The position numbers and the translations under genes were made by a program. Positions 60,421-64,000 of a stretch of 64,000 nt of DNA are shown here, in pieces (the first letter of the stretch is position 1; each line of letters begins with the position of its first letter). The notes beneath the pieces are model-generated. The model did no database searches. It saw only the letters and a program-made list of their open reading frames with translations, and had not been told where the DNA came from. This stretch comes from Holophagales bacterium (GTDB lineage Bacteria > Acidobacteriota > Thermoanaerobaculia > UBA5066). The stretch spans positions 157,805-221,804 of the forward strand of contig JADJZB010000031.1 of the NCBI GenBank assembly GCA_016719485.1. The letters run 5' to 3'.

Positions 60421-62159
60421 TCAGGGGTTCAGGGCGACGACCCGCCTCCCGAGCCTCGACACGGCGAGGAGCGCCAGCCCGCAGAGAACGAACGCCGCAA
60501 AGAGCGAAGCGGGCCGTCCCTGCGGAAGGTCCTGCAGGAAGAGCTTGATGGCCGTTCCGACGAGGACGCCCCAGGCCAGCCAGCCCACCTCCTCCACGCC
60601 CGTCCGGACGCGAAGAGCCGCCAGTCCCACGGCGGCTGCCGCCAGGACCGCCGTCCGCACCGGGACCGCCGAGCCGGCCGGGAGAACCGCCACGAGGGTC
60701 TCGACCGCCGCAGACCCCTGCCCCGGCAGCTGCGACTGCCAGGAGGGCCAGCGCCGCGAGACGTGACCGCGAGCCCGCCGGCTCGTAACCCCGCCAGCGT
60801 ACCGTCAGGATCCACGAGATTCCGGCGACGAGCGCGACCGACGCGGCGGCGGCGCTCATCCGAGCGGGATCGGCTCCGTCGGACCGAGCGAACGCCGATG
60901 CGGCGACCTGGAGGAGCCCGGATGGGAAGCACGCCGCGACGAGGTAGAGCGCACCGTGCGCGACGAGGGAACGCCGGCCGGACTTCGCTCCGAGAATGCC
61001 CGCGGCGAGCCCGAACAGGATCCATGCGAACGCGAGAGCAGGTCCGGAGGCGAGCAGCCCCCCGCCGGTCAGCGCGAGGACGAGGCCGAGCGACGAGAAG
61101 AAGAGGAAGTTCCTGCCGCCGGCCGCATCGCGCTCCACGAAGCCGAAAGCCGCGGCGTAGCCGAGAGCGGAGAGCACGAGTGCCGCCACTCCGAGGGGCC
61201 TTCTCCCGTTCCGGCCGCATTCGAGAGGCGCACCGCCCCCTCCGTACCCGGCCGCGAGAACCCGCTGCCGTCTGGAAGACCTCGAAGACATTCACGTCCC
61301 GTCGCCGCGCCAGGGTCCTCGCCGCGAAGCTCCCGGCATAGACGACGAAGAGGAGGAGAGCGACGAACACGGCCTCCCCGGCAGAGAGGCCGGCGTACGC
61401 CTCGGGCGGCCCGCCCGGACGGCCTGCGAGGTGGACGAGCGTCAGGACCGCCAGGTCGGCCGCGAGCGCGGCCGGCCAGCGCAGGCCGTGCCAGCGGCGG
61501 CCGTACGTCGCCCAGAGCGTGGCGGCACCGAACGCGATGAGGAGGATCGTGAAGAGCTCGATCCGCGTCGTGGCCAGGAGGAGGCCCCAGGCGGTCCCGG
61601 CGGCGCCCAGGGTGGCCGCCCACGCCACGCTCGCAAGGTCGTGCCGCCACGCGACGACGAACACGGCCACCCCGACCGCGCCGAGGAGCCCGGCCGCCGC
61701 GAGCGGCGGCACCGCCCGCATCCGCACCGTCGTTTCCCAGAGGAGCGGGAGAGAGACCGCGAGGGAGAGGAGCCCGTGAACGGCGGCGTCCGTCCGGCGT
61801 CCGGACCTTCCGCTCCATTCCGCCGCGAGGACCCACGCCCCCGCGTACGCCAGACCGAGAGCAACACCGACGAGGTGCGGCAGGGTCCCGGCCTCCGTGA
61901 GCGCGCGGAAGAGGAATGCGCCGCCGATGCCGAGGAAGACCCGGCCGGCCAGAGCCGCAGGAAGGGAGCCCACGGCCTCGGCGGGCGCCGGAGTGGCGTC
62001 GGACCTGCCTCCAGGCGCGGCCCCTTCCTCCCACTCCGCGCCGGCCTTCCCGACAGCTTCAACCGGGCCTTCGAAACGCGCGAGGCGGGCCTCGAGCCTC
62101 GCGACAGCAGACGCCAGAGAAGCCACCCGCTCTTCCAGGAGGTCGACGCGGTCCGTCAT
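60421..62159 (-). CDS. DUF2339-like polytopic membrane protein (frameshifted)
   Basis: ATG at 62159 with GGAGGTGA upstream. It begins with a coiled coil (LLEERVASLASAVARLEARLARFE), then many hydrophobic helices (LAGRVFLGIGGAFLFRALTEAG, LGLAYAGAWVLAAEWSG, LLSLAVSLPLLWETTV, FVVAWRHDLASVAWAATLGAAG...). The coiled-coil N-terminus plus about twenty helices is the DUF2339 arrangement. Frame breaks near 61260 and 60700; the pieces join as GVAALVLSALGYAAAFGF and AVLAAAAVGLAALRVRTGVEEVGWLAWGVLVG to TGA. The NrfD gene ends 28 bases upstream of this start. Function of the family not established. Confidence 0.6.
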
Positions 62160-62187
62160 CTCGTCACCTCCGCGTTTCCTTCGGGAG

Positions 62188-63372
62188 TCAGCCAGGCCGT
62201 AATTCCGCCTCCGGGTCGTGCCAGGGCGGAAGGAGCTTCACCAGGATCGCCAGGATGACGAACGGCAGGATCATCAGGAGGATCGCCGGGAGAAGCCCTC
62301 GCGGTGGCGAAGTCCATCTTGTAGGTCGTGTAGCCGAGGAAGCTCTTCGAGAAGAGCTGGCCCCCGATCACGACGTTCCAGCGCATCGCGAGGATACCGA
62401 CGAGCGTGAGCGCCGCCGAGAGGGCGTAGATCCCCTTCCGTGCCTGGTCCGAGAGCTTGACGACCTGGGTCACGGCGAGGAGAACGATCGGGACCAGTCC
62501 TCCGAGGACGATCTGCAGGACGATCTGCGAGACGAAGAGCTTGGTCTTCACCATGAAGTCGAGGCTCTTGAAAGACTCGTCCGCCTCGTACATCCGGTGG
62601 AGGATCGATCCCTCCGCAGGAAGTCGATGATGAAGGCGTAGAAGAGGTACCTGGCGAGCGTGTCGACGCAGCGCATGTCGATGGAGATCCGCTTCGCGGC
62701 GCAGGTCGCCATGTACATCAGGAGAACGAGCGCGATCCCCGAGACGATCGCCGAGGAGAGGAAGACCCGATCGCGCATGAGGGGGCGTCGACACCAGGGG
62801 TTCGCCTTGATCGAACCGAAGATGAACCCGACGTAGCCGTGGAGGAGGAACGCCGACGGAATGCCGATGATCGTGAGGATGTACCCGACCCTGTCGTCGA
62901 GGCGGCGCGACTCCTCGCTCAGGTCGTCGCTCCAGAGGGCCATCGCGCGATAGAGAAGCCTCTTCAGTCCGGTCGACTCCCTCGCCGTCTGGACGATCTC
63001 GGCCCGGTAGGCTGAGCCAGATCTCGAGGACGAGGACGGCCATCAGGTTTACCGAGGTAGACGAATCCGAACATCGCCATCGCCGACGACGGATTGGCGT
63101 AGGGTACATCGAGAACGAGCGCTCGGGTGGTGGAGGTGGAGCTGGAGAGGCAGCGGCGGGACGATGAGGAAGGCGAGCGCCGCCAGAGCGCGAGGCGGTA
63201 GGGTCGGTTTCACGGCCTCGACGCGGAAGACCCCTTCGAGGGACGCGAGGATGAACGCCCCGGCAACGGACCGGTGATGTACGGGTAGAGAACGATGAGG
63301 ACGCTCCACTGGGCTTCGACCTCGTTGGGATACATGAAGCCTTCCATCAGGCTCGTCAGACCTTTCGTGCAC
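62188..63372 (-). CDS. NrfD/PsrC-like quinone-reactive membrane subunit (several frameshifts)
   Basis: Probably a GTG at 63372 (GGGAGG six bases upstream); the frame must then shift to LTSLMEGFMYPNEVEAQWSVLIVLYPYITG, then VAGAFILASLEGVFRVEAVKP, LPLQLHLHHP, AMAMFGFVYL, VLVLEIWL, LSEESRRLDDRVGYILTIIGIPSAFLLHGYVGFIFGSIKANPWC and further helices to LLPAILLMILPFVILAILVKLLPPW and TGA at 62188. Shifts occur near 63355, 63265, 63110, 63040, 62610 and 62310. NrfD proteins have about nine helices and pass electrons from quinol to an FeS partner, here the gene just upstream. Catalytic subunit outside the window. Confidence 0.75.
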
Positions 63373-63383
63373 GGCCGCCTCCC

Positions 63384-64000
63384 TCACCACGCGACCCGTC
63401 GAGACCGCGTACCAGGTCTTCCGAGCCTGTGGCCATCTGGGGTTTGAGCACCTGAACGTGCGTCGAAGAACTCGTGGATGGGGTCCTTCGGGATTGCAGG
63501 TCGCCCAGCTGCGCGAGCCGGTCGGGCACGTCTCGCAGCACGCCGTCGTGAGCCCCTTCGTGATCCGGTGGTAGCAGAGGGTGCATTTGCCGACCGTGTT
63601 CATCCGCGGGTCGATGAAGCGGCAGCCATACGGGCAAGCCTGGACGCAGTAGCGGCAGCCGAGCGTAGGTCTGGTCGACGAGGACGACGCCGTCGGGGCT
63701 GTCGAAGGTCGCCTGACCGGACAGACCTGGGTGCACGGAGAATGCGCGCAATGATTGCACAGCTTCGGCACGAAGAAACTCTTGGCTCCGTCGCCCGAAC
63801 GGTATCGCTCCGGGAAGCCGTCGTAGCCGCCGTTCGGCGAGTCGACGTCCGGGTGCTCCGAGACGCCTTCCGGCACGTGGTAACGCTCGACCCAGGTCCT
63901 GAAGTACTCCGGCCCGAGGGGAACGTCGTTCTCCGTCTTGCAGGCCCGCACGCAGTTCCCGCAGCCGATGCACTTCGATGTCGATCATCATCGCCCACCA
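63384..64000 (-). CDS. 4Fe-4S ferredoxin-type electron-transfer subunit (partial, frameshifted)
   Basis: N-terminus beyond the window edge. Four Cys clusters can be read across frames: CIGCGNCVRAC, CNHCAHSPCTQVCPV, CRYCVQACPYGC and CTLCYH...CCETCPTG, as in the DmsB/PsrB/NrfC family. Other conserved text: KTENDVPLGPEYFRTWVERY, SPNGGYDGFPERY, GAKSFFVPKLC. The end is near VQVLKPQMATG...GLDGS with a stop at about 63384, 12 bases before NrfD. It should carry electrons between the quinone-reactive NrfD protein and a catalytic subunit (perhaps a molybdopterin oxidoreductase) upstream of the window. Confidence 0.8.

Noticed and set aside
1..64000. CRISPR arrays, tRNA or rRNA genes, prophage, complete insertion sequences
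   Set aside because: I looked for regular short repeats, CCA-ending clover leaves, conserved rRNA blocks, transposase motifs and integrases and saw none; a computed scan was not possible.

Overview
The window is a GC-rich, densely coded bacterial chromosome segment, most likely from an Acidobacteriota (Thermoanaerobaculia/Holophagae-like) genome or metagenome bin. The main pointers are several PknB-type Ser/Thr kinases fused to TolB/WD40-like propellers, a VWFA-related protein of the type named after Acidobacteria, abundant outer-membrane and TonB proteins (Gram-negative envelope), and GTG/TTG starts with 4-base gene overlaps. I saw no rRNA, tRNA, CRISPR array, phage or complete insertion sequence. 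No gap between genes exceeds about 300 bases.

Layout. 1-2.4 kb: an edge-truncated radical SAM protein and a polytopic GT-C-like membrane protein. 2.5-15 kb: a signalling island of four Ser/Thr kinases (three with propellers, one with TPRs), a truncated fifth kinase, an outer-membrane barrel and a DUF6265-like protein. Three kinase loci share a promoter-like element, and two of the intact genes begin only about 10 bases after it. 15-18 kb: an M29-like aminopeptidase, an exported 2H phosphoesterase and an anchored coiled protein. 17.8-24.5 kb: a six-gene operon joined by 4-base overlaps: ECF sigma factor, zinc-finger/FecR anti-sigma-like protein, then two ABC ATPase/permease pairs. 24.6-25.7 kb: a membrane protein followed by a 75-residue SelW-like selenoprotein, with an in-frame TGA and a GGTCT-loop SECIS hairpin, that a standard ORF search misses. 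26.6-30.8 kb: a biotin-dependent Na+-pumping decarboxylase (carboxyltransferase, OadG, biotin carrier, OadB), then FtcD. 31.8-36.5 kb: the VWFA protein and an esterase-phytase/nuclease fusion.

36.5-45.6 kb is a metal-homeostasis island. A DmeF-like Co/Ni exporter faces a NikR-led operon (NikR, TonB receptor, ECF S component, SAM methyltransferase, CbiQ, CbiO). Divergently lies a DtxR-FeoA fusion repressor, then FeoB and its Cys-rich partner. The palindrome TTAGA-N4-TCTAA lies over the repressor promoter and over the feoB start codon. A porin and a four-heme cytochrome follow. 47-54 kb: Kal hot-dog lyase, a GT39-like transferase, a LytS/LytTR two-component pair, HypB with a small membrane partner, a lipoprotein and a threonine-synthase-like enzyme. 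54.5-60.3 kb: a membrane protein with two LCCL-like domains and a series of small exported proteins. 60.4-64 kb: a DUF2339-like protein, an NrfD-type quinol subunit and its FeS partner, truncated by the window edge.

About eighteen genes are broken by one-base indels that conceptual correction repairs into whole family members. Indels cluster towards the right end, which suggests assembly error (long-read or low coverage) rather than mass pseudogene formation. Many calls therefore span two or three reading frames. All family assignments come from reading motifs by eye; no searches were run.
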